Assembly (NCBI GenBank): GCA_030615705.1
Contig: JAUWYT010000137.1
Span: 1-5,539, forward strand
Direction of reading: 5' to 3'
Length of the DNA stretch: 5,539 nucleotides
From: Chloroflexota bacterium
GTDB lineage: Bacteria; Chloroflexota; Anaerolineae; VGOG01
Shown here: one piece after another, positions 1-4,917 of the stretch
Position numbering within the stretch: position 1 is the stretch's first letter
Layout of the letters: each line of letters begins with the position of its first letter
Translations under genes and position numbers: made by a program
The notes under the pieces: model-generated
Database searches by the model: none
Seen by the model: the letters and a program-made list of their open reading frames with translations, nothing else
What the model was told of the DNA's origin: nothing

Positions 1-217
1 ACAGGAGTTGGATGTCGTCAATGTCCAATCCGGTTTCCTCTTTGACTTCCCGTCGCAGTGCTTCCTCAAAGGTTTCTCCGACTTCGATATGGCCTCCAGG
101 AATCACATACGTGTCTTTGAATTTTTCCCCTTTGATCAGGAGGATTTTCCCATCTGGATTAAAGATTAACGCACCAACTGTCGGTTCTGGATAGTGTTGC
201 CTTTCCATATGTCCCAT
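1..217 (-). CDS. Nudix hydrolase, N-terminal part (cut by window start)
   Basis: This is a partial gene of 72 codons that runs off the left edge, so the C-terminus is missing. Nudix enzymes hydrolyse nucleoside diphosphates linked to another moiety, usually in the cytoplasm and with Mg or Mn. The complete Nudix box GX5EX7REUXEEXGU is visible at residues 42-64: G42, E48, R56-E57, E60-E61, G63-L64. Before it lies the usual first beta strand (VGALIFNPDGKILLIKG). The ATG at 217 is preferred because AGGAAG lies 10 nt upstream. An in-frame ATG at 208 is a possible alternative. Just under half of its codons end in G or C by hand count, which looks lower than in the recombinase and operon genes nearby. 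The substrate (dNTP, ADP-ribose, Ap4A or other) cannot be told from this fragment. Family assignment is secure; specificity is not. Confidence 0.93.
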   Translation of the reverse strand, partial: MGHMERQHYPEPTVGALIFNPDGKILLIKGEKFKDTYVIPGGHIEVGETFEEALRREVKEETGLDIDDIQLL

Positions 218-270
218 CTCTGCTATACTTCCTAATTATTGGTGTAAATAACGCTCGGTTGCTAACTTGT

Positions 271-394
271 TATTATATGGACATCTATCCACATAGTCAC
301 CCAATTTGGGATACTAGGCGGACGTTTTTCCACATATACCACCCATATGGCGTATTAGGCGGACATTTTTCCATATAGCCACGCCTCTAGCGTG
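271..394. repeat. Three tandem ~41-bp repeat units with DnaA-box-like nonamers
   Basis: The units run 271-311, 312-352 and 353-394 (41, 41 and 42 bp). The first 25 positions are conserved: units 2 and 3 match at 22 of 25, and unit 1 matches them at 18-19 of 25. The core reads TAYTAGGCGGACRTTTTTCC in units 2 and 3. At the same place in each unit there is a DnaA-box-like nonamer, all in one orientation: CTATCCACA (285-293), TTTTCCACA (326-334, fits the TTWTNCACA consensus) and TTTTCCATA (367-375). The last 10-15 bp of each unit differ in sequence but are palindromic each time: CCCAA-T-TTGGG (300-310), CCATATGG (343-350) and CACGC-5 nt-GCGTG (380-394). A period near 41 bp is close to four helical turns, so sites would face the same side. 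Function is unknown. The array sits between the divergent Nudix and recombinase-like genes. Confidence 0.75.
272..300 (-). promoter_or_regulatory. Candidate promoter for the Nudix gene
   Basis: Read on the minus strand there is a perfect TATAAT (277 to 272), 17 bp after GTGACT (300 to 295), which matches 4 of 6 bases of TTGACA. Transcription would start near 265, leaving a leader of about 48 nt before the ATG at 217. The -10 lies inside the first of the tandem 41-bp units, so a protein binding those units could affect this promoter. This was predicted from sequence only. Confidence 0.5.
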
Positions 395-421
395 TATTAT
401 GCAGAAAGTCCGTCCGCCTAG
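314..421. repeat. 11-bp inverted repeat bracketing the repeat units
   Basis: CTAGGCGGACG at 314-324, the conserved core of tandem unit 2, recurs as its exact reverse complement CGTCCGCCTAG at 411-421. The repeat core therefore occurs in both orientations, with about 86 bp between the arms. It could be a binding-site arrangement, or the remnant ends of a small non-autonomous element. No target-site duplication is evident and no transposase is present. Confidence 0.55.
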
Positions 422-493
422 CTACAGATACCTTGAAATCAGACGCAGATTTACGCATATAAAACCATAAAATCAGCGTTTGTCAGCATCCAT

Positions 494-536
494 CGTTCGA
501 CTGAGCGTTCGACCGAGCTCACGCCGAGGGCTCACG
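494..536. repeat. TTCGAC/GCTCAC short direct repeats
   Basis: CGTTCGACTGAG (494-505) is followed directly by CGTTCGACCGAG (506-517), 11 of 12 identical. GCTCACG occurs at 517-523 and again at 530-536. The TTCGAC and GAGCTCA vocabulary recalls the repeat at 1696-1752, suggesting both belong to one loosely conserved family of dispersed intergenic repeats. That relationship is inferred by eye. Confidence 0.5.
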
Positions 537-671
537 ACGAAGTCTGCGTTCCATCAGTCAGAGCCCATAGCAAGTGGAAAATGCTCTGATATTGTACCGA
601 CTTCCACCCAAAAGGTCAAATCGTAGTGCCCTGGTGCTTGCACAGGAGGTCGGCGGCTTTGGATGAAATGA

Positions 672-710
672 TTTGACATCCAACCTAGTTTGCAGTACAA
701 TTATGTCAAA
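672..710. promoter_or_regulatory. Candidate operator: 8-bp inverted repeat over the promoter
   Basis: TTTGACAT (672-679) and its exact reverse complement ATGTCAAA (703-710) flank the promoter. One arm covers the -35 hexamer and the other covers the expected start site. Centre-to-centre distance is 31 bp, about three helical turns. This suits binding by a dimeric repressor or by the recombinase-like protein itself, but no binder is known. Because the -35 hexamer is part of one arm, chance accounts for some of the match. Confidence 0.35.
673..701 (+). promoter_or_regulatory. Sigma70-type promoter of the recombinase-like gene
   Basis: A perfect TTGACA (673-678) is separated by exactly 17 bp from TACAAT (696-701, 5 of 6 match to TATAAT). 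Transcription would begin near 708, leaving about 40 nt of leader. That leader includes a strong Shine-Dalgarno AGGAGGT at 738-744, four bases before the ATG at 749. The gene therefore appears to be expressed from its own promoter. Confidence 0.7.
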
Positions 711-748
711 GCAAGAGCTATTCGAAAAGGTGTCGCCAGGAGGTATCA

Positions 749-1648
749 ATGCCTGTCGAACAATTGCCGCTCTTTAGCCTGACCAGGGAATCGCCTCTCA
801 GTGCCGCCATCGGCGGCTTTCGCGAGCACATGATCCGCAAGGGCTTCACGGAGAACACCATCAAAGCCTTCCTAAACGATCTGCGCATCCTCACCAGATA
901 CTTAGGTGACGATCGCGCCCTGAGCCAGATCGGCACCGGCGAACTCAAAGATTTCATGACCTACCTGCGCCACTACCGAGGCGTGCCCTGCAACCCCAAA
1001 TCCTATGCTCGTCGAATGACTACTCTGAAGGTCTTCTTCGGCTGGCTGGCCGAAGAGGGGATCATACCCAGCGATCCCGCCGCGCCGCTGATCCACCAAC
1101 GGGCCAGCACCCCCCTGCCCCAAATCCTTTACGCGGGCCAGGTGGAGAAGCTCCTGCAGGCTACCGAGGGCCTCATGCACGCTGAAAAACCCGACGCCCG
1201 CCCCCACCTGCTGGTCACTTTCCTCCTGCAAACGGGCATCAAAAAGGGCGAGTGCATTGCCCTCCAGCTTAACGACATAGATACTTCAGAGCCAAAAGCG
1301 CCCGTCCTCTACATCCGCTACAGCAACCCCAAGATGAAGCACAAGGAACGCAAACTACGGCTTTCAGTGGATTTCGTGCCTATCCTGCGCCAGTACCTGG
1401 CTGAGTACCAGCCCCAGGAGCGGCTCTTCGAGTGCACCGCCCGCAATTTAGAGTACGTCTTGGACAACGCAGCTCGTCTGGCCGGCCTGGAGACCATTTC
1501 CTTCGAGATCCTACGCTGGACCTGCGCCGTGCGCGACTACAAGGCAAAGATGCTGTCGGACAAACTACGCCAGAAGCTAGGGCTGTCCAGGATCACCTGG
1601 CAAGAGGCATTGGAAAAACTGAAGAAGCTGGCCTCGCCACCCCTCTAA
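749..1648 (+). CDS. Tyrosine-recombinase-like protein, probably catalytically inactive
   Basis: The 299-residue length is typical of XerC/XerD-type recombinases. Residues ~16-110 form a SAM-like N-terminal core-binding domain (ENTIKAFLNDLRILTRYL; SYARRMTTLKVFFGWLAEEG). Residues ~125-295 form the catalytic-type domain. The catalytic positions are eroded. The box I arginine of TGLR is K165 (TGIKKGE). The box II HxxR reads E253-I-L-R256, so only the arginine remains. The LGHS motif is LGLS, with L279 where histidine is expected. There is no tyrosine after Y264, so the nucleophile is missing. A lysine-rich hairpin (NPKMKHKERK, 194-203) remains. The start is well supported by AGGAGGT at 738-744. 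The frame is intact, which argues for a maintained DNA-binding or accessory role rather than a decaying gene, but that is inference. It is convergent with the DUF47 gene downstream. The fold is confident; loss of strand cleavage is likely. Confidence 0.88.
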   Translation: MPVEQLPLFSLTRESPLSAAIGGFREHMIRKGFTENTIKAFLNDLRILTRYLGDDRALSQIGTGELKDFMTYLRHYRGVPCNPKSYARRMTTLKVFFGWLAEEGIIPSDPAAPLIHQRASTPLPQILYAGQVEKLLQATEGLMHAEKPDARPHLLVTFLLQTGIKKGECIALQLNDIDTSEPKAPVLYIRYSNPKMKHKERKLRLSVDFVPILRQYLAEYQPQERLFECTARNLEYVLDNAARLAGLETISFEILRWTCAVRDYKAKMLSDKLRQKLGLSRITWQEALEKLKKLASPPL

Positions 1649-1695
1649 ACGAAGCAGCGGTCAGCCCGCCCCCAGGCAAGTTGACCGCCCTCCGA

Positions 1696-1752
1696 CCCTT
1701 CGGCAGAGTTTATCCTGAGCAAGGTCGAAGGGCTCAGGACGCAGCTCAGGAC
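1696..1752. repeat. Dispersed-type palindromic intergenic repeat
   Basis: Two nested inverted repeats lie between the convergent genes: CCCTTCG/CGAAGGG (1696-1702 and 1726-1732) and CCTGAGC/GCTCAGG (1714-1720 and 1732-1738). GCTCAGGAC is repeated directly at 1732-1740 and 1744-1752. On the minus strand the core reads CCCTTCGACCTTGCTCAGGA, which resembles dispersed repeats I recall from several environmental bacterial genomes. Longer-range arms GCAGCGGT/ACCGCTGC (1654-1661 and 1753-1760) enclose the whole block. There is no T-run, so it is not a standard intrinsic terminator. It could still act as a structured barrier between the two convergent transcripts. Confidence 0.6.
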
Positions 1753-1777
1753 ACCGCTGCACGGTTCTCCCTAGCCC

Positions 1778-2404
1778 TTATGTCATTTTTACTACGATAT
1801 CCCCAATCACATTGGCCGCTTGGTCGCCTCGATCGGCTGCATTGCTCAAGTGGCGATAGATCTCCCTGAGCTTGAGCATTTCCATGACGTGATCTATGTC
1901 TGTAGGCCCGTGGAATAGCTCAGCCAATGCCTCCCTATAAACGGTCTCCACCCGGTTCTCCAGGGCCTTGGCCCGCACAGCGTGATCGTTGGCCACATTG
2001 GGATGATCCTGCAGACGCAGGACTCCCATGTATATCTCATTGGCTGCTTCCCGCACCAGCGAGACCATTCGTCGAAGGTAGGAGTTTGATTCCACCTCAA
2101 GGATCACCATCTCGTCCACGGTGCTATAGCCATAGTCCAAGATGTCATCAATGGTCAGGGAGAGGGCGAAGATGTCCTCGCGATCAATGGGGGTGATAAA
2201 GGAGCGGTTGAGCTCATCTATGAGGATGCGCCGCACCTCATCAGCCTCCTTCTCCACCTGAGTGAGCCTCTCGGCCACCTCCCCGTCGGTGGCCTCCATG
2301 AACTCTTCCAGCAACTTCATACCTTCTACGGTTTTGGCCGCCTGCTCAACGAGCAAGCGCATAAATTTGTCCTCACGAGGCTTAAATAGATCTCTGATTC
2401 CCAT
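1778..2404 (-). CDS. DUF47 family (PhoU-like) putative phosphate transport regulator
   Basis: This is a 208-residue all-helical cytoplasmic protein of the DUF47/TIGR00153 type, a distant relative of PhoU. The family commonly sits beside PiT transporters and is thought to modulate phosphate uptake; the biochemical role is poorly defined. Recognisable features are the start MGIRDLF, the acidic motif EKEADE (51-56), the hallmark FITPIDREDI (69-78) followed by DDILD (86-90), and the C-terminal helix LREIYRHLSNAADRGDQAAN (179-198) ending in IVVK. PhoU-like helices use E-x-x-x-D motifs to bind metals, and E51/D55 fit this. The ATG at 2404 has AGGAG 9 nt upstream. The gene starts 23 bp after the PiT stop codon, so the two are almost certainly co-transcribed. 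Length is normal and nothing seems broken. Confidence 0.93.
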   Translation of the reverse strand: MGIRDLFKPREDKFMRLLVEQAAKTVEGMKLLEEFMEATDGEVAERLTQVEKEADEVRRILIDELNRSFITPIDREDIFALSLTIDDILDYGYSTVDEMVILEVESNSYLRRMVSLVREAANEIYMGVLRLQDHPNVANDHAVRAKALENRVETVYREALAELFHGPTDIDHVMEMLKLREIYRHLSNAADRGDQAANVIGDIVVKMT

Positions 2405-2427
2405 GAACCCCTTCTCCTCTCTTATGA

Positions 2428-3417
2428 CTACAAAAGGGAACGCATCAACAGATGAAGCAAAGCCGCCAGCAAGGCGGAAGCGGGTATGGTGAGCACCCAG
2501 GCAGCAACGATGTTGCCCACCACGTTCCAGCGCACCCTGGAGACGCGCTTGGCCGAGCCTACGCCAAGGATGGCCGAACTAACAACCTGAGTAGTGCTCA
2601 CAGGCCCGCCCAGGAGAGCTGCTCCAAGGATAACGAAAGCCGAAGCGACCTGAGCTGTGAACCCATGCACCGGCCTGATCTTGTAGAATTTGCCCCCCAG
2701 GGTTCTTATTATCCGCCAGCCCCCAAAAGCTGTCCCCAAGGACATGGCCCCCGCACAAAGGGCCACCACCCACCAGGGAACGCTGAACTCCGAAGAATAG
2801 CCTATGGTAACCAGGGCCATAGCAATGATTCCCATGGTCTTCTGGGCATCGTTGGTGCCATGGCTCAGGGCTAGAGCCAGAGAAGTTATGATCTGGGAGC
2901 GCTTGAAAAACCAGTTGATCCGAGGCGAGGCCCCACGGGCCAAGAAGAGCACCAACCTCATCAATAGATAACCTGCTACCAAACCCAGGATTGGCGATAT
3001 GAAGAGGGCGATTATCACTTTGAGCAATCCCCTCATCTGGATCATGGCGAAGCCGAAATCAACGCTCACAGCTCCGATCAATCCACCAACAAGAGCGTGA
3101 AACGAACTGGAGGGAATGCCAAAGGCCCAAGTTATGATATTCCAGATAATGGCAGCAAGTAAAGCGGCAAAGATGACGACAATGGTGATGGCCTTGGGAT
3201 CAACCACCTCATGTCCAATGGTAGTGGCTACAGCCACGCCGAAGAGAAAGGGGCCGCAGAAATGAGCCACTGCGCTTAAGGCCAGGGCGTTGCGCGCTGA
3301 CATGGCTCTCGAAGAGATCATGGTGGCCACGACGTTGCTCGAGCCGTGGAAGCCGTTTATGAAATCGGAGAACAGTGCCACCCCAATGATGGCGATACCT
3401 ACACTCGGCAGATTCAA
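2428..3417 (-). CDS. pit: PiT-family inorganic phosphate transporter
   Basis: This 329-residue integral membrane protein belongs to the PiT/SLC20 family, which takes up phosphate (often as metal-phosphate) by ion symport. About nine or more hydrophobic segments run through the protein, starting at residues ~4-24. The two inverted-repeat signatures are visible. The first, FINGFHGSSNVVAT (19-32), has G25 where the family normally has aspartate. The second, LSHGTNDAQKT (184-194), keeps D190. Other family blocks are GIPSSSFHALVGGLIG (100-115) and GPVSTTQVVSSAILGVG (271-287). The start is TTG at 3417: GGGAG lies just upstream, a stop codon lies in frame at 3441-3439, and the next ATG would remove the first membrane helix. 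The DUF47 partner follows 23 bp later. Family assignment is sure. Because of G25, ion coupling or substrate preference may differ from typical members. Confidence 0.95.
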   Translation of the reverse strand: MNLPSVGIAIIGVALFSDFINGFHGSSNVVATMISSRAMSARNALALSAVAHFCGPFLFGVAVATTIGHEVVDPKAITIVVIFAALLAAIIWNIITWAFGIPSSSFHALVGGLIGAVSVDFGFAMIQMRGLLKVIIALFISPILGLVAGYLLMRLVLFLARGASPRINWFFKRSQIITSLALALSHGTNDAQKTMGIIAMALVTIGYSSEFSVPWWVVALCAGAMSLGTAFGGWRIIRTLGGKFYKIRPVHGFTAQVASAFVILGAALLGGPVSTTQVVSSAILGVGSAKRVSRVRWNVVGNIVAAWVLTIPASALLAALLHLLMRSLL

Positions 3418-3590
3418 CTTTCTCCCTCGCTTGTTGACCTATTTTCCACGCCCGGGGTGAATCTTTCGTCCTCCCGCAGGTTTGCGTACGCCTCGATCAC
3501 TTGTGATTGGCCCCAGGTAGTGCCCAGTTTAACACAAAGAGCATCGCCTGTCAACAAGCGCAGGCCAGCCGAAGAAGCCTCTTCCCACAT
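3414..3590 (-). CDS. Possible 58-residue small protein coupled to the PiT gene
   Basis: A 58-codon frame fills the gap between the alcohol dehydrogenase and the transporter almost exactly. Its ATG is 12 nt after the dehydrogenase stop, with GAGGG 9 nt upstream. Its TGA overlaps the transporter TTG start by 4 bases (TTGA), a geometry typical of translational coupling. The protein would begin MWEEASSAGLRLLTGDA and contain an acidic segment VIEAYANLREDERFTPG; it has no membrane segment or signal peptide. I do not recognise a family. By hand count 33 of 58 codons end in G or C, which fits coding DNA but does not prove it. Against it, a good promoter (3526-3554) lies inside the frame, so the stretch may just be the transporter leader. 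It could also be the tail of a decayed gene. Confidence 0.35.
   Translation of the reverse strand: MWEEASSAGLRLLTGDALCVKLGTTWGQSQVIEAYANLREDERFTPGVENRSTSEGES
3422..3428 (-). promoter_or_regulatory. Shine-Dalgarno that fixes the TTG start of the PiT gene
   Basis: On the minus strand GAGGGAG (3428 to 3422) ends 4 nt before the TTG at 3417. There is no ATG or GTG between the upstream in-frame stop (3441-3439) and the first membrane segment, so this site is what supports a TTG start. The same bases also lie within the last codons of the possible small frame at 3414-3590. Confidence 0.7.
3496..3507. promoter_or_regulatory. Palindrome just after the predicted PiT start site
   Basis: ATCAC-TT-GTGAT is a perfect inverted repeat with 5-bp arms. 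It lies about 12-23 nt downstream of the predicted transcription start of the PiT promoter, a position where a repressor dimer could block transcription. The regulator is unknown and a 5-bp-arm palindrome can occur by chance. Confidence 0.25.
3526..3554 (-). promoter_or_regulatory. Candidate promoter for the PiT-DUF47 pair
   Basis: Read on the minus strand, a perfect TTGACA (3554 to 3549) is followed after exactly 17 bp by TAAACT (3531 to 3526, 4 of 6 match to TATAAT). Transcription would start near 3519, giving a leader of about 100 nt. It would allow the phosphate-uptake genes to be expressed independently of the upstream metabolic genes. No clear Pho box was seen. Confidence 0.55.
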
Positions 3591-3602
3591 ACCCTGTAGC
3601 CC

Positions 3603-4910
3603 TCAGACCACGTTCTTGATCAGTGTTAGATCCCCATCCCTGGCGGCCTCCAGAAGGGGCCTCATGTATTCGTCCACCATCTCAACCGTCAGGGGGATGG
3701 GCATATTCTGGAGCTTCATCTTCAACTGCGGATCCTTGGCCGCTCTCAAGGCTCGCTCGATGTGGCCGTCGGTGAAGCCCATCAACTCGCCCAGAGTCGT
3801 CGGCAAGCCGATCCTCTCCGATAGCGCAATCATGGCCTCTGCTACCGCCGTCCCCAGGCCGCGTCCAGATAGGGCCTCAATGCTGGCCTCGGTAAGCCCG
3901 GCTTCTTGGTAGATCTTCCCGATCAACTTCAACGGCTCCTCGATGGCTGGGGCGAAGAAGACGATGTAATAGGGATTCATGATGGCACAGGCCCTCCCGT
4001 GGCTCAGGATGTCTACCAGGGAGAAACTCGTCAGATGCCCACCGCTGGTCCCACCGATCATGATGGCATATCCCCCCAGGTCTGTACCCAGGCCGACCGC
4101 TTCGCGCGCTTCCAGGTTAGTAGGCTCAGCGACAGCTTGCTCCAGGTGATTGACGATGAGCCGTATCCCTACTCTGGCTACCTCCTCGACTCGTTGGTAG
4201 AATCCTTTGCCCACTGCACCGAGGAGCACTTCGACCAGATGGGCAATGCCATCCAGGGCACCGTCGGCAGTGAAACCAGGGGGCATGGACGTCGTTACGT
4301 CGTACTGGAAGACGGCTCTTGGTGGGATGATGGCCTCGTCCACAATAAGTTTCTTCTGGCCAGTCTTGAGGTCTGTGACGTTAGAGTACTTGGTCAGATG
4401 AGCGCCGGAGCTCGAGGCTGTCTGCACTGCTACCAGCGGGGTGAGGGACTTTCGGGCCTTCGGGCTGAGACCCTCGAGGCCGAAGCCCCGCGCCAGGAAC
4501 GCGGTGACTCTCCCCGTCCCAAAGTAGTTGCTGATAGGGCCACCCAAGATCGCGAGGACCCCGGCTGCCTTAGCGGCGTCAATATTGCTCCCTCCGCCGA
4601 TGGCGACGATGACCTCCGGGTTCAACTCTTGAAGCTCGCTTGCCAGCCGGAAGACATCCTCCCGTGGGGCATTGGGTCTCGCCCCCTGAATTTCCCCAAC
4701 TACAACCACTCCGGCTGATTCCAGGGAGCGCTCCACCTGGCTGCTAATCCCCTCGCTCCCAGGATGGGAGGGGACGATGATAGCGGCTCTTTGTCCGAGC
4801 TGAGATGCTAGTTCTCCAGTCCTCGCCAGGGCCCCTGCTCCGAAGGCGTAGCTATCCCCCTTGAATTCCCGAAGCAGATCCCTGGCTCTCTCAAAGACGT
4901 TGAATTCCAT
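3603..4910 (-). CDS. Iron-containing alcohol dehydrogenase family protein
   Basis: This 435-residue cytoplasmic enzyme belongs to the group III (iron-dependent) alcohol dehydrogenase superfamily, which oxidises alcohols or reduces carbonyls with NAD(P). The N-terminal Rossmann-type domain carries GGGSNIDAAK (105-114), the nucleotide-binding motif. The four metal ligands are all present: D220 and H224 in GALDGIAHLVE, H292 in SGGHLTSF and H304 in LSHGRA. The loop after the nucleotide domain, usually PTTxGTGSE, reads QTASSSGAHLTKYSN (163-177), so this is a divergent subgroup and the substrate cannot be transferred from lactaldehyde, butanol or glycerol dehydrogenases. Length is slightly above the usual ~385. 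The ATG at 4910 is preceded by GGAG about 10 nt upstream. It starts 7 bp after the cyclophilin-like gene stop, so they share a transcript. Context points to sugar, polyol or hydroxy-acid metabolism. Confidence 0.93.
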   Translation of the reverse strand: MEFNVFERARDLLREFKGDSYAFGAGALARTGELASQLGQRAAIIVPSHPGSEGISSQVERSLESAGVVVVGEIQGARPNAPREDVFRLASELQELNPEVIVAIGGGSNIDAAKAAGVLAILGGPISNYFGTGRVTAFLARGFGLEGLSPKARKSLTPLVAVQTASSSGAHLTKYSNVTDLKTGQKKLIVDEAIIPPRAVFQYDVTTSMPPGFTADGALDGIAHLVEVLLGAVGKGFYQRVEEVARVGIRLIVNHLEQAVAEPTNLEAREAVGLGTDLGGYAIMIGGTSGGHLTSFSLVDILSHGRACAIMNPYYIVFFAPAIEEPLKLIGKIYQEAGLTEASIEALSGRGLGTAVAEAMIALSERIGLPTTLGELMGFTDGHIERALRAAKDPQLKMKLQNMPIPLTVEMVDEYMRPLLEAARDGDLTLIKNVV

Positions 4911-4917
4911 TCGGCAT

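Larger units (their letters stand above)
218..748. other. 531-bp non-coding region between divergent genes
   Basis: I see no convincing gene here. From left to right it holds the Nudix leader and promoter, the tandem 41-bp units (271-394), the inverted core (411-421), and an AT-rich stretch at 436-490 that resembles the dispersed motif CGCAGATTTACGCA. Next come TTCGAC-type repeats (494-536) and a possible hairpin with 7-bp arms TCAGAGC/GCTCTGA (558-564 and 583-589). GTGCTTGCAC (634-643) is a short palindrome. The promoter of the recombinase-like gene is at 673-701. The left half is visibly richer in A and T than the flanking genes, so the region could mark an insertion boundary or simply be regulatory DNA. 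Confidence 0.7.

Noticed and set aside
271..421. Possible CRISPR array
   Set aside because: There are only three imperfect units, the variable parts are just 10-15 bp and palindromic, and no cas genes are nearby.
558..749. Minus-strand frame in the intergenic region
   Set aside because: It crosses the promoter and Shine-Dalgarno of the recombinase-like gene. Its composition is cysteine- and serine-rich without motifs.
902..1231. Minus-strand frame inside the recombinase-like gene
   Set aside because: It is the antisense shadow of a well-supported coding region, with no motif or ribosome site of its own.
1696..1752. Intrinsic bidirectional terminator
   Set aside because: The hairpin arms are real but no run of T follows on either strand, so I describe it as a palindromic repeat only.
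1432..1869. Open frame of 145 codons on the plus strand across the recombinase end
   Set aside because: It overlaps the recombinase gene out of frame, continues through the repeat and into the antisense of the DUF47 gene, and has no family motifs.
2452..2874. Plus-strand frame opposite the PiT gene
   Set aside because: It is antisense to membrane-spanning codons, and its proline/histidine-rich content is typical of a shadow.
3505..3551. 15-codon minus-strand frame (ATG CTC TTT ...) in the PiT leader
   Set aside because: It has no Shine-Dalgarno, overlaps the -10 hexamer of the predicted promoter, and is out of frame with the better-positioned 58-codon frame.
3346..3912. Open frame of 188 codons on the plus strand
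   Set aside because: It is antisense to the ends of the PiT and dehydrogenase genes and to the gap between them, with serine/arginine-rich shadow composition.
3906..4718. Long open frame of 270 codons on the plus strand
   Set aside because: It lies fully antisense to the iron alcohol dehydrogenase, whose motifs are unmistakable. The translation shows no recognisable family and looks like a mirror of a GC-rich gene.
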